Source: Gemmatimonadaceae bacterium (lineage in GTDB: Bacteria > Gemmatimonadota > Gemmatimonadetes > Gemmatimonadales > Gemmatimonadaceae). Taken from it: a DNA stretch of 42,681 nucleotides. Below the pieces are notes generated by a model. The model was not told the DNA's origin. It saw only the letters and a program-made list of their open reading frames with translations, and searched no databases. The stretch's first letter is position 1. Each line of letters opens with the position of its first letter. This document shows positions 26,163 to 33,897 of the stretch, piece after piece. Made by a program: the position numbers and the translations under genes. The stretch lies in the NCBI GenBank assembly GCA_036273715.1, contig DASUHB010000078.1:1-42681 (forward strand), written 5' to 3'.

Positions 26163-27203
26163 ATGTCACCGAGGGACACTGTTGCGCCGGCCGCATCGTC
26201 GCTCAGCCGCGACCGACTCGATCTGCTGCTGGCGGCGGCCCGCCGCGTGCGCGTGGCGATCCTCGGCGACGCGATGCTCGACGTGTATCTGCACGGCGAC
26301 GTCGAGCGCATCTCGCCCGAGGCGCCGGTGCCGGTGGTCCGCGTGCGGGAGCGGCGGTCGGCGTTGGGCGGCGCGGCCAACGTCGCGCACAACGTGGTTG
26401 CGTTAGGCGCGCAGGCGGACCTCGTGTGCGTCGTCGGCCGCGACGCGAGCGCCGCCGAGCTCCGCCGGATGCTCGGCGCCATCGGCGCCGATGGACCGTC
26501 GCTGGTGGATGTGGACCGGGCCACCACCACCAAGACGCGCGTCCTCGCCCGCGTGCAGCAAGTGGTGCGGGTGGACGAAGAAGACGACGCGGACCTCCCC
26601 GGCGGCGACGCCGAGCGCGTGGTGGCCGCCGCGCGCCGCGCGATCGACCGCGCCGACGCGCTGGTGCTCGAGGATTACAACAAGGGCGTCCTGCTTCCCC
26701 GGCTCATCGAGGACGTCATCGCGCACGCGCGGCAGCGCGGGATTCCCGTCGTCGTCGACCCCAAGTACCGCAATTTCTTCTCGTATCGCGGGGCGACCGT
26801 GTTCAAGCCCAACCGGCGCGAGCTCGAGGCAGCGTTAGGCGCGGCGGTGGACCTCGAGCATCCGCGGGCCCTGCCGTCGGCCCTCGAGCGGCTGGGCGTA
26901 GAGCATCTCCTGCTCACGTTGGGCGAGCGCGGCATGGTCCTGGCCGGCCGCGATGGCACGCTGCACCGGATTCCGGCCACCGCGCGCGAAGTCTACGACG
27001 TCGTCGGCGCCGGCGACACCGTGACCGCGTACCTGGCGGCGATGCTCGCGGCCGGCGCGTCGCCCCAGGAAGCGGCCGAGGTGGCGAACCTGGCCGCCGG
27101 CGTGGAGGTGGGAAAGTTAGGCGCAGCGTCCGTGAGCGCCGCCGAAGTCCGCGAGGCCGCCGCCACCCGCGACGACGCCGCGGGCGCCCGCACCGGCGCC
27201 TGA
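26163..27203 (+). CDS. PfkB-family kinase, D-glycero-beta-D-manno-heptose-7-phosphate kinase-like (RfaE1/HldE N-domain)
   Basis: A 346-residue ribokinase-fold sugar kinase. Signatures are VAILGDAMLDVYLHGDVERISPEAPVPVV, GGAANVAHNVVALGA, KTRVLARVQQVVRVDEED, VVVDPKYRNFF, KPNRRE and the PfkB motif DVVGAGDTVTAY with the catalytic Asp near residue 284. This set matches the kinase domain of HldE, which makes ADP-heptose precursors for lipopolysaccharide. The adenylyltransferase domain is absent, so this is a stand-alone kinase. ATG 26163 gives the best N-terminus; a longer upstream frame is unlikely. Three GTTAGGC words lie in the gene, all on the coding strand. Confidence 0.88.
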   Translation: MSPRDTVAPAASSLSRDRLDLLLAAARRVRVAILGDAMLDVYLHGDVERISPEAPVPVVRVRERRSALGGAANVAHNVVALGAQADLVCVVGRDASAAELRRMLGAIGADGPSLVDVDRATTTKTRVLARVQQVVRVDEEDDADLPGGDAERVVAAARRAIDRADALVLEDYNKGVLLPRLIEDVIAHARQRGIPVVVDPKYRNFFSYRGATVFKPNRRELEAALGAAVDLEHPRALPSALERLGVEHLLLTLGERGMVLAGRDGTLHRIPATAREVYDVVGAGDTVTAYLAAMLAAGASPQEAAEVANLAAGVEVGKLGAASVSAAEVREAAATRDDAAGARTGA

Positions 27204-27229
27204 GGCGCGGCGCCGGCGCGCCCGCGCCT
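27203..27229. terminator. bidirectional hairpin between convergent genes
   Basis: AGGCGCGG (27203-27210) pairs with CCGCGCCT (27222-27229) over an 11-base GC-rich loop. The hairpin overlaps the stop codons of both converging genes. There is no T-tract, so it is a probable rather than certain terminator. Confidence 0.5.
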
Positions 27230-28220
27230 ACATGCCGAGGTGCTTCTTCAGGAACGCGACCGTCCGCGGCCACGCATCCTTGATCGCCGCCAGATTCGCC
27301 TGCTCTTCAGCCGGGTCGCGTTGCGCCTTGGGGTCATCCTGCGCACGCGCGAAGCCGTGAATCGCGCCCTCGTAGTTCTTCCCGAAATACTCTTTGTGCA
27401 GGGCGTGCATCATCGAGTCCACCGCCGGCATCGCCGCGCCGATCCGCGCATCCTTCGACCCGCTCAACAGCATCATCGGCACGTTGATCTTCTTCAGCGA
27501 ATCGACGTTAGGCACCGCGTTGTCCATGTACGGCAGCCCGTAGTAGGCGATCCCGCCCGAGAAGCCCGACGTGCCCTCGTTGGTCGCATAGCCCCACGTG
27601 GTGTACCCGCCCCAGCAGAATCCCATCACCGCGTACTTGTGCTCGGCCGACGGCTGCGACATGGCGTACCGCGCCGCCGCTGTGATCCCCATGTTCCGCT
27701 CGGCCGGCGCAACACCGCGAATGAGCTTCACCGCCGAATCGGCCGGCAGCTCATCGGCTGACGCGCCGCCGCGCACGCGCGAGAGCAGATCCGGCGCGAT
27801 CGCGATGAATCCGTCGGCCGCCACCTGGTCGGCCACCCCGCGAATCCACGTCTGAAGCCCGAAGATCTCGTGCACGATCACGACGACCGGCGTGTGCGGC
27901 CGCGACGTTTCCGGGTACACGATCCACGCCATGAGCGAGTCCTTCGACCCGGGCTCCCAGGGAATCTTGACCCACTCGCCATGACGCGGGCTCGCATCGA
28001 TGCGCGCCTTGGCCGTGCTCGCGCTCGGCGGCAGTCCCGGAACGCCCTGCGCGTCGCTTCGCCTAACGATTCGCGGCGCCGCCATGTCGGCCGCCGTCAT
28101 GCCGGCCATGTGATCGCCGGCGGCAAATGACGACGACTGCGGCACGCGCCGCTGCATGGTGCACGCCGTCCCCGCGAGGACGGCAATTCCAGTCACACAA
28201 AGAACACGGCGAGCACGCAT
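27228..28220 (-). CDS. dienelactone hydrolase family lipoprotein
   Basis: A 330-residue alpha/beta hydrolase from ATG 28220. The N-terminus is a lipoprotein signal (MRARRVLCVTGIAVLAGTAC, lipobox LAGTAC), so the enzyme is probably membrane-anchored outside the cytoplasm. The dienelactone-hydrolase triad is visible: nucleophile Cys in MGFCWGGY, Asp in GSKDARIG, and His in AIHGFARA. A 90-residue spacer precedes the domain. It would hydrolyse esters or lactones; the substrate is unknown. It lies 90 bases downstream of the ADOP permease gene on the same strand and could be its last operon member. Confidence 0.87.
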   Translation of the reverse strand: MRARRVLCVTGIAVLAGTACTMQRRVPQSSSFAAGDHMAGMTAADMAAPRIVRRSDAQGVPGLPPSASTAKARIDASPRHGEWVKIPWEPGSKDSLMAWIVYPETSRPHTPVVVIVHEIFGLQTWIRGVADQVAADGFIAIAPDLLSRVRGGASADELPADSAVKLIRGVAPAERNMGITAAARYAMSQPSAEHKYAVMGFCWGGYTTWGYATNEGTSGFSGGIAYYGLPYMDNAVPNVDSLKKINVPMMLLSGSKDARIGAAMPAVDSMMHALHKEYFGKNYEGAIHGFARAQDDPKAQRDPAEEQANLAAIKDAWPRTVAFLKKHLGM

Positions 28221-28310
28221 GGGTCTGCTCCAGTCGGGTAGTGTGGTGACTGGTACGCTACCCGGCCGCCGCGCCGCGCGGAAGACGACCGGCATCTCGG
28301 CCGAGCGCGG

Positions 28311-31034
28311 CTACTCCTCCCGGATTGCCGTCATGGGATCGATCCGCGCGGCACGGCGCGCCGGGAGCCAACTGGCGAACGCGGCGACCGCTATGAGAAT
28401 CGCGGTGGTTGCCACGAATGTCGTGGCGTCGAGCGCGCCCACACCGAAGAGCAGCGTACGCATGACGCGCGTCAGTGCAAACGCACCGGCCAGACCGAGC
28501 GCAGACCCCCAGACCGCGGTGGCAAGCCCGTCGCGCAGCACCAGCCCAACGATGCCGTTGGCCGTCGCGCCGATCGCGAGCCGCACGCCGATCTCTCGCT
28601 GTCGCTGCACCACCGAATAGGCGACGAGTCCGGACAGGCCAACCGCGGCCAGCAGCAGCGCGAGGATGGCAAAGGCGGCGATCAGGAGCAGATCGAACCG
28701 CCGCGAGCCGACCGACTGCGACACGAGCGACTCGACACTCTGCACGCGTGTCACCACCAACTGCGGATCGATCGTGTGCACGACGTCCCTCACCCGCGAT
28801 GTCAGCGCCTTCGGGTCGCCCGGTCCGCGGACGACGAACGCCAATTCGCGCATCTCCGCATCGACGAGCGCCGTGTCCACCGCCAACTCCCGCGCCGGGA
28901 AGTACACCTCGGGAAGGCTCTGCTGGTCTAACGCATGCTCCGGCACCGTGCGCACGACGCCGACAATGCTCTTCCACGGGTCCGTGGATTCGGGCGCACC
29001 CCATTTGAGGCGGCGGCCGATCGGATTGGCGTTCCCGTAGAACTGGTGTGCGAACCGTGCGTCGATGATCGCGACCGACGCGCCTTTCGCATCGTCGCGC
29101 GCGTCGAAGGGCCGACCCTCCACCACCGGGATGCCCATCGTGCGGAAATAATCGGAAAACACCACGAAGTTTGCCGCCAGCGGCACCTTCGGCAACACGA
29201 TTCCCTCGGGGCTGACCGCGATCTGCCATCCGCCTAACATTGGCAGGTTGACGGCCGCCGTCGCGCCGCGCACGCCCGGCATGCGGGCCAACGAATCGAT
29301 GAGCGCCTGCTCCGCACCCGGGACACGGGCATCGCTGTACCGGTACGACGGGAACGCGACGCGGAACGAGAGCAGATGTTCGGGCACGAATCCCGGATCG
29401 ATCTCGAGCACCTTCGCGAAGCTCCGCGCCAGCAGCCCGGCGCCGGTGGTGAGCACGAGGGCGAGGGCGATTTCGCTCGCGACGAGCACACGGCGCGCAC
29501 GCTGGCGGCTGCGGCCGGCGCTCGTGCCGCGGCCTTCGTCGCGCAGCGTGTTGGACAACCCCAGGGACCGGCCGGAGAGCGCCGGCACGAGCGAAAACAC
29601 CGCCACGACCAGGCCCGTGACGCCGAGGGTGAAGATGAGCACGCGCGCATCGAGGCCGATGCGGTAGCCGGCGAGCATCCCGTCGGGCGCGAGGCGCGAC
29701 AGCGCCGACGCGCACCAGTGCGCCAGCACCAACGCGCCTAACGCACCGGGCACGGCCAGCACCGCGCCCTCGATCAGGTACTGCATGACCAGCCGCCCTC
29801 GGCTCGCGCCTAACGCACGCCGGACGGCGAGCTCGCGCGTCCGCGCGGCCGCGCGCGCCAACAGCAGGCCGGCCACGTTGATGCACGCGATGAGCAGCAC
29901 GAACGCGACCGCGCCCAGCAGCACGATGAGCGGCTGGCGCACGTCGGACACGAGATGCGCCCGCAACGGCAGCGCGGCGGCAGTGACGCGGAATTTGGGC
30001 GAATAGAAATTCGGATAGAGCGAGGGCAGGCGCGCGGCGATCGTGCCCACCGCCGCCGTTGCGTTCTCCACCGAGACGCCGGGCGCCAGCCGCGCGACCA
30101 TGTACGCGTTGAAGGAATTCCCGCGCCCCTGCATCACGTCCGACGTCATGCGCAACGGCACGAAAAACGCGGCGGGCTCGAGACCGAGCCCCGGCAGCGG
30201 GAACGTGAACTCGCGCGGCATCACGCCGAGCACCGTCGTCGGTTTGCCGTCGAGCGCGATCGTCCGGCCGACGATCGATCGATCGGCGCCGAAGCGGCGC
30301 CGCCACAGCGCATCGCTCAAGACCACCGCGTCCGGCGACCCGGGCGCATCGTCCCCCGTCTGGAACGCCCGGCCTAACGCGGGAGCCGCGCCGAGCACGC
30401 GAAACACTCCGGACGACACCTCGAGTCCCGACAATCGCTCGGCTTGCTCGCCCCCGGTGAGGGTGGACGAGACCCGATCGAAGACGCTGGCCGACGTAAA
30501 GACGCTGCCGTCGAGCGTCGCGAAATCGCCGAAATCCGGCGTCGAAATCGTCCCGAAGTTCGCGTCGCTGATCGCCGGAAGGCCTTCACCCACCATCACC
30601 AGCCGCCCCGGATCGCGAAACGGCAGCGGCCGGAAGAGCACGGCATCGACCACGGAGAAGATGGCCGTGTTGACGCCAATGCCTAACACGAGACACGCGA
30701 TGGCCGCCGCCGCAAACGCCCGCTGGCGCGCGAGCTGGCGCAGCGCGTGGCGCAGGTCGGCCACCGCGCCCGACAGCGCGTCGCTCATCGATCGTCTCCT
30801 GGCATATTGGTCTTCGATGCGCTGGCAATCATTCCGGACGCGGGCGAGGTTGCCCAGGCGCTCGACGGCGCGAGCGCGAGCGGCGGCCGGATCGAGACCG
30901 CTCGCGATGTATTCGTCGACGCGCGCCTCGAGGTGAAAGGACAGCTCCTGCTCGAGCTCGCCGCGCGGGTCGCTGCGCCAGAACGCGACGTAGCGAAACC
31001 ACGATGGATTCGGACGCTGCGCGGGCATCGGCAT
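28311..31034 (-). CDS. ADOP-type ABC transporter permease (MacB/FtsX-like, duplicated)
   Basis: A 907-residue membrane protein. Residues about 20-85 form the ADOP-specific N-terminal domain (LEQELSFHLEARVDEYIASGLD); then come two MacB/FtsX permease units, each with one N-proximal membrane helix, a large extracytoplasmic domain and three more helices. LVLGIGVNTAIFSVVDAVL and the arginine-rich RTRELAVRRALGASRGRLV and RQREIGVRLAIGATANGIV loops are typical. These orphan permeases, abundant in Acidobacteria and Gemmatimonadota, lack an adjacent ATPase gene, and none is seen here. The gene follows a PadR regulator gene by 9 bases, the usual pairing. Transported substrate unknown. Confidence 0.9.
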   Translation of the reverse strand: MPMPAQRPNPSWFRYVAFWRSDPRGELEQELSFHLEARVDEYIASGLDPAAARARAVERLGNLARVRNDCQRIEDQYARRRSMSDALSGAVADLRHALRQLARQRAFAAAAIACLVLGIGVNTAIFSVVDAVLFRPLPFRDPGRLVMVGEGLPAISDANFGTISTPDFGDFATLDGSVFTSASVFDRVSSTLTGGEQAERLSGLEVSSGVFRVLGAAPALGRAFQTGDDAPGSPDAVVLSDALWRRRFGADRSIVGRTIALDGKPTTVLGVMPREFTFPLPGLGLEPAAFFVPLRMTSDVMQGRGNSFNAYMVARLAPGVSVENATAAVGTIAARLPSLYPNFYSPKFRVTAAALPLRAHLVSDVRQPLIVLLGAVAFVLLIACINVAGLLLARAAARTRELAVRRALGASRGRLVMQYLIEGAVLAVPGALGALVLAHWCASALSRLAPDGMLAGYRIGLDARVLIFTLGVTGLVVAVFSLVPALSGRSLGLSNTLRDEGRGTSAGRSRQRARRVLVASEIALALVLTTGAGLLARSFAKVLEIDPGFVPEHLLSFRVAFPSYRYSDARVPGAEQALIDSLARMPGVRGATAAVNLPMLGGWQIAVSPEGIVLPKVPLAANFVVFSDYFRTMGIPVVEGRPFDARDDAKGASVAIIDARFAHQFYGNANPIGRRLKWGAPESTDPWKSIVGVVRTVPEHALDQQSLPEVYFPARELAVDTALVDAEMRELAFVVRGPGDPKALTSRVRDVVHTIDPQLVVTRVQSVESLVSQSVGSRRFDLLLIAAFAILALLLAAVGLSGLVAYSVVQRQREIGVRLAIGATANGIVGLVLRDGLATAVWGSALGLAGAFALTRVMRTLLFGVGALDATTFVATTAILIAVAAFASWLPARRAARIDPMTAIREE

Positions 31035-31043
31035 CGTCGCGCG

Positions 31044-31400
31044 CTACGCCCAGGCCGGGCGCTTGGTGCTCGTCAGAACCTTGGCCACCGCGGCGGCGAA
31101 CGCCGACCACGACGACGCTTCCTGCCGCAACTGCTGCCGCCCGCGCACCGTGATCCGATAGTACTTTGCCTTACGATTGTTCTCCGACAGCCCCCAGCTC
31201 GCTTCCACGAAGCCGCGTTTCTCGAGACGGTGCAGCGCCGGATAGAGCGACCCTTCCTCGATGCGCAGCGCATCGTCGGTCACGTCCTGCAGCCAGCGCG
31301 CGACGCCGTACCCGTGCGTCGGTCCCCAGGACAACGCCTTGAGCACGAGCACATCGAGCGTGCCCTGGAGCAGCTCGACCGTTTCCGTATCAGTCGCCAT
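31044..31400 (-). CDS. PadR family transcriptional regulator
   Basis: A 118-residue winged-helix regulator. LLQGTLDVLVLKALSWGPTHGYGVARWLQ, EEGSLYPALHRLEKRGFVEASW and RKAKYYRITVRGRQQL cover the full PadR domain, with a short C-terminal helix instead of the long PadR-type dimerisation domain (PadR-s1 type). It very likely represses itself and the ADOP permease gene. Two copies of a partly palindromic 20-base sequence lie 49-101 bases upstream and are good operator candidates. Confidence 0.93.
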   Translation of the reverse strand: MATDTETVELLQGTLDVLVLKALSWGPTHGYGVARWLQDVTDDALRIEEGSLYPALHRLEKRGFVEASWGLSENNRKAKYYRITVRGRQQLRQEASSWSAFAAAVAKVLTSTKRPAWA

Positions 31401-31448
31401 GATCCATCACCTCGAGAGAGCACACGTTCCGGACGGACGCCGCGCGCG

Positions 31449-31501
31449 CCCCATAGAACGACATGGGGAAGAAAAAACCTCTCCCATAGAATGTCAAGGG
31501 G
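31449..31501. promoter_or_regulatory. duplicated operator-like repeat upstream of padR
   Basis: CCCCATAGAACGACATGGGG (31449-31468, perfect 6-base arms) and TCCCATAGAATGTCAAGGGG (31482-31501) are two copies of the same 20-base site, 33 bases apart, about three helical turns. The distal copy contains TTGACA on the minus strand, a likely -35 box for padR. This fits a pair of PadR operators covering the promoter. Confidence 0.6.
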
Positions 31502-31605
31502 GGAGGCCGCGGCATCCTGCCGGCGACCTCTGGCGCCCGGCCGGCGGGATGAGAGATTCATGGTGGCTCGACCGTCGGTGCATCAGCGCCTCTTTCACGA
31601 TCATC

Positions 31606-32937
31606 ATGACCCGTCGCACACTCGTCGTTGCCCTCTGCGCGTCGTTGCTCGGACGCGCCGCCTTCGCGCAGACGCCGGTCGACTCGTCGCTCGCGGCGTA
31701 CATCGACGGCATCCAGGCGATCGACAGCCACGCGCACCCGATGCTTCCGGTCCCGTCCGGTGCGCCGCCCGACACCGACTTCGATGCGCTGCCGCTCGAC
31801 GGCGTCCCGCCCTTCCCGCTCCAGGCGCGTCTTCGCCCCGACAATCCCGAATGGCGGGATGCCCAACGCGCATTGTACGGCGTGACGTCGACCGACACCG
31901 GCGCCGCCTACCGCGATGCGCTCGCGTCCGCCCAACGCAGCGTTGCCCAACGCGAGGGGGCGCACTTCCCCGAGTGGGTGCTCGATCGATCCGGCATCGA
32001 TGAGATGATGGCCAACCGCATCGCGCTCGGTCCCGGTCTCTCGCCGCCGCGCTTTCGCTGGGTGGCGTTCGACGATGCGCTCATGCTGCCGCTCGATACG
32101 CGCGCCGAAGCATCGCGCACGCCCGACACGCGCTCGCTCTACCCGAAAGAGACGACGCTGCTCCGCCGCTACATGCGCGACCTCGGGCTGCGCGCATTGC
32201 CCACGTCGCTCGAGGACTACGTGGCGCGCGTCGTCGCGCCCACCCTGGAGCGGCAGCGCGCCGGCGGCGCCGTGTCGATCAAGTTCGAAGCGGCGTATCT
32301 GCGGCCGCTCGACTTCGACGACCCGGACCCCGTCCTCGCGCGACGGGTGTACGCGCGCTACGTGTCGGGCGGCACGCCGACGCACGTCGAGTACAAGGCG
32401 CTCGAGGACTATCTCTTTCGGGTGATCGTGCGGCAGGCCGGCCGCGACGGGATGTCCGTGCAGATCCACTGTCTCGAGACGTACGGCGGCTTCTACGACG
32501 CCGCGGGCAGCGCGCCGCACCTGCTCGAGCCGGCGCTCGACGACTCGACGCTGCGCGGGACGACGATCATTCTGATCCACGGCGGGTGGCCGCTGATCGA
32601 TGAGACGCAGACGCTGCTCGCCAAGCCCAACGTGTACACGGACATTTCGGCGATGACGCTCATCCTCGAGCCGGCCGAGCTGGCGCGCGTGCTGCGCCAG
32701 TGGTTAGGCGAATGGCCGGACAAGGTATTGTTCGGCACCGATGCCTTCGATGACGCGCCGGCCTACGGCTGGGCGGAATCGGCCTGGTTAGGCACGAGGA
32801 CGGCGCGGCGCGCGCTGGCGATGGCGCTCACCGGGATGATGCGCGACGGCGAGATCGACCGGACCCGCGCCGAGCAGCTGGCACGAATGGTGATGCGCGA
32901 CAATGCCGTCGCCGCGTACCACCTGCACCTCGACTAG
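31606..32937 (+). CDS. secreted amidohydrolase family protein
   Basis: A 443-residue protein from ATG 31606 with a Sec signal peptide (MTRRTLVVALCASLLGRAAFAQ, cleavage after AFA likely). The TIM-barrel metal motifs of the amidohydrolase-2 group are present in order: IDSHAHP, VQIHCLE, ILIHGGWP, VYTDISAM and LFGTDAF. It would hydrolyse or decarboxylate a small molecule outside the cytoplasm; the substrate is not identifiable. A longer upstream frame exists, but it overlaps padR and would hide the signal peptide. It is divergent from padR. It has two coding-strand GTTAGGC words. Confidence 0.85.
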   Translation: MTRRTLVVALCASLLGRAAFAQTPVDSSLAAYIDGIQAIDSHAHPMLPVPSGAPPDTDFDALPLDGVPPFPLQARLRPDNPEWRDAQRALYGVTSTDTGAAYRDALASAQRSVAQREGAHFPEWVLDRSGIDEMMANRIALGPGLSPPRFRWVAFDDALMLPLDTRAEASRTPDTRSLYPKETTLLRRYMRDLGLRALPTSLEDYVARVVAPTLERQRAGGAVSIKFEAAYLRPLDFDDPDPVLARRVYARYVSGGTPTHVEYKALEDYLFRVIVRQAGRDGMSVQIHCLETYGGFYDAAGSAPHLLEPALDDSTLRGTTIILIHGGWPLIDETQTLLAKPNVYTDISAMTLILEPAELARVLRQWLGEWPDKVLFGTDAFDDAPAYGWAESAWLGTRTARRALAMALTGMMRDGEIDRTRAEQLARMVMRDNAVAAYHLHLD

Positions 32938-32947
32938 GCGCGCCCGC

Positions 32948-33889
32948 ATGCCACGAGCGAAACGCAAGAAGGTCCAGGCCGACCCGCAGTCGCGCGGCCT
33001 CGACGCCCGCCGGCTCGCCGGCGCCGCGCACCCCGCCGCCGTGGATGCGCTCGCGGCGCGCATCGCCGACGACGGCGGCTCGGTGCTGGGCATCTACCGC
33101 GATCCGTTGGGCAGCCACTGGCAGATCCTGGCGGCGCTGCCCATCGACGCGGTCGAGCCCACGCCGTTCCAGCGCGATCTGTCCGATGCGCACGTCACAC
33201 GCCTCGCCGACGCCATCGACCGGCTCGACCGGTACGTCGACCCGGTGACCGCGGTGCCCGGCGCCGACGGACGGTACTGGACGCCCAACGGCTATCACCG
33301 GTTAGGCGCGATGCGCCGGTTAGGCGCGAAGAGCATCGTCGCGCTGGTGGTTCCCGAGCCGGAGGTCGCGCACCGCATTCTGCTGCTCAACACCGAGAAG
33401 GCGCACAACCTGCGCGAGCGCGCCCTCGAAGTGTCGCGCCTCGCCGTCGCGCTCGCCGACCTCGAGGACCGCCCCGAGCGCGAGTACGCCATCGAGTTCG
33501 AACAGGCCGCGCTCATCACACTCGGCTTCTGTTACCAGGAGAACGGGCGCTTCGCCGGCGGCGCGTACCACCCGGTGCTCAAGCGGTGCGACAAGTTCCT
33601 GGCCATGAAGCTGTCGCGCGCGCTCGACGTGCGCCGCGAACGCGCCGCGAAACTGCTCGAGCTCAACGACGCGGTGACGGCGGCCGTCGCGAGCCTCAAG
33701 TCGCGCGGCTTCGAGAGCCCGTACCTGCGGGCGTTCGTCGTCGCGCGGCTCAATCCGCTGCGGTTCAAGCGCGGCGAGGCCGATTTCGACGAGACCATCG
33801 ACAAGATGCTCGCCGGCGCGCGCCGGTTCGACGCCGCGAAAATCCGCGCCGACCAGGTGGCCCGGAGCGGCGGCGCGGCCGAAGAGTAG
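32948..33889 (+). CDS. ParB N-terminal-like (ParB/Srx fold) protein
   Basis: A 313-residue protein. Residues about 60-145 (IDAVEPTPFQRDLSDAHVTRLADAIDRL, then NGYHRLGAMRRLGAKSIVALVV) match the ParB N-terminal CTP-binding/nuclease-like domain, including a GYHRLGAM segment in place of the GERRxxA box. A basic leader precedes it and a helical, possibly DNA-binding, C-terminal half follows. There is no ParA gene nearby and no parS pattern is obvious, so a chromosome-partition role is doubtful; a regulator or stand-alone CTP-binding protein is possible. It starts 10 bases after the amidohydrolase gene, so the two may be co-transcribed. Two GTTAGGC words lie only 18 bases apart, encoding a repeated RLGA. 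Confidence 0.7.
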   Translation: MPRAKRKKVQADPQSRGLDARRLAGAAHPAAVDALAARIADDGGSVLGIYRDPLGSHWQILAALPIDAVEPTPFQRDLSDAHVTRLADAIDRLDRYVDPVTAVPGADGRYWTPNGYHRLGAMRRLGAKSIVALVVPEPEVAHRILLLNTEKAHNLRERALEVSRLAVALADLEDRPEREYAIEFEQAALITLGFCYQENGRFAGGAYHPVLKRCDKFLAMKLSRALDVRRERAAKLLELNDAVTAAVASLKSRGFESPYLRAFVVARLNPLRFKRGEADFDETIDKMLAGARRFDAAKIRADQVARSGGAAEE

Positions 33890-33897
33890 CGCTCGCC

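Noticed and set aside
25634-27283. A 549-codon plus-strand open frame
   Set aside because: It overlaps the EamA and heptose kinase-like genes, is extremely Arg/Ala rich and has no family pattern; a high-GC shadow frame.
33301-33325. Two close GTTAGGC words as a local tandem repeat or small operator
   Set aside because: They lie inside a coding sequence with a repeated RLGA and fit the genome-wide word; no separate local role is supported.
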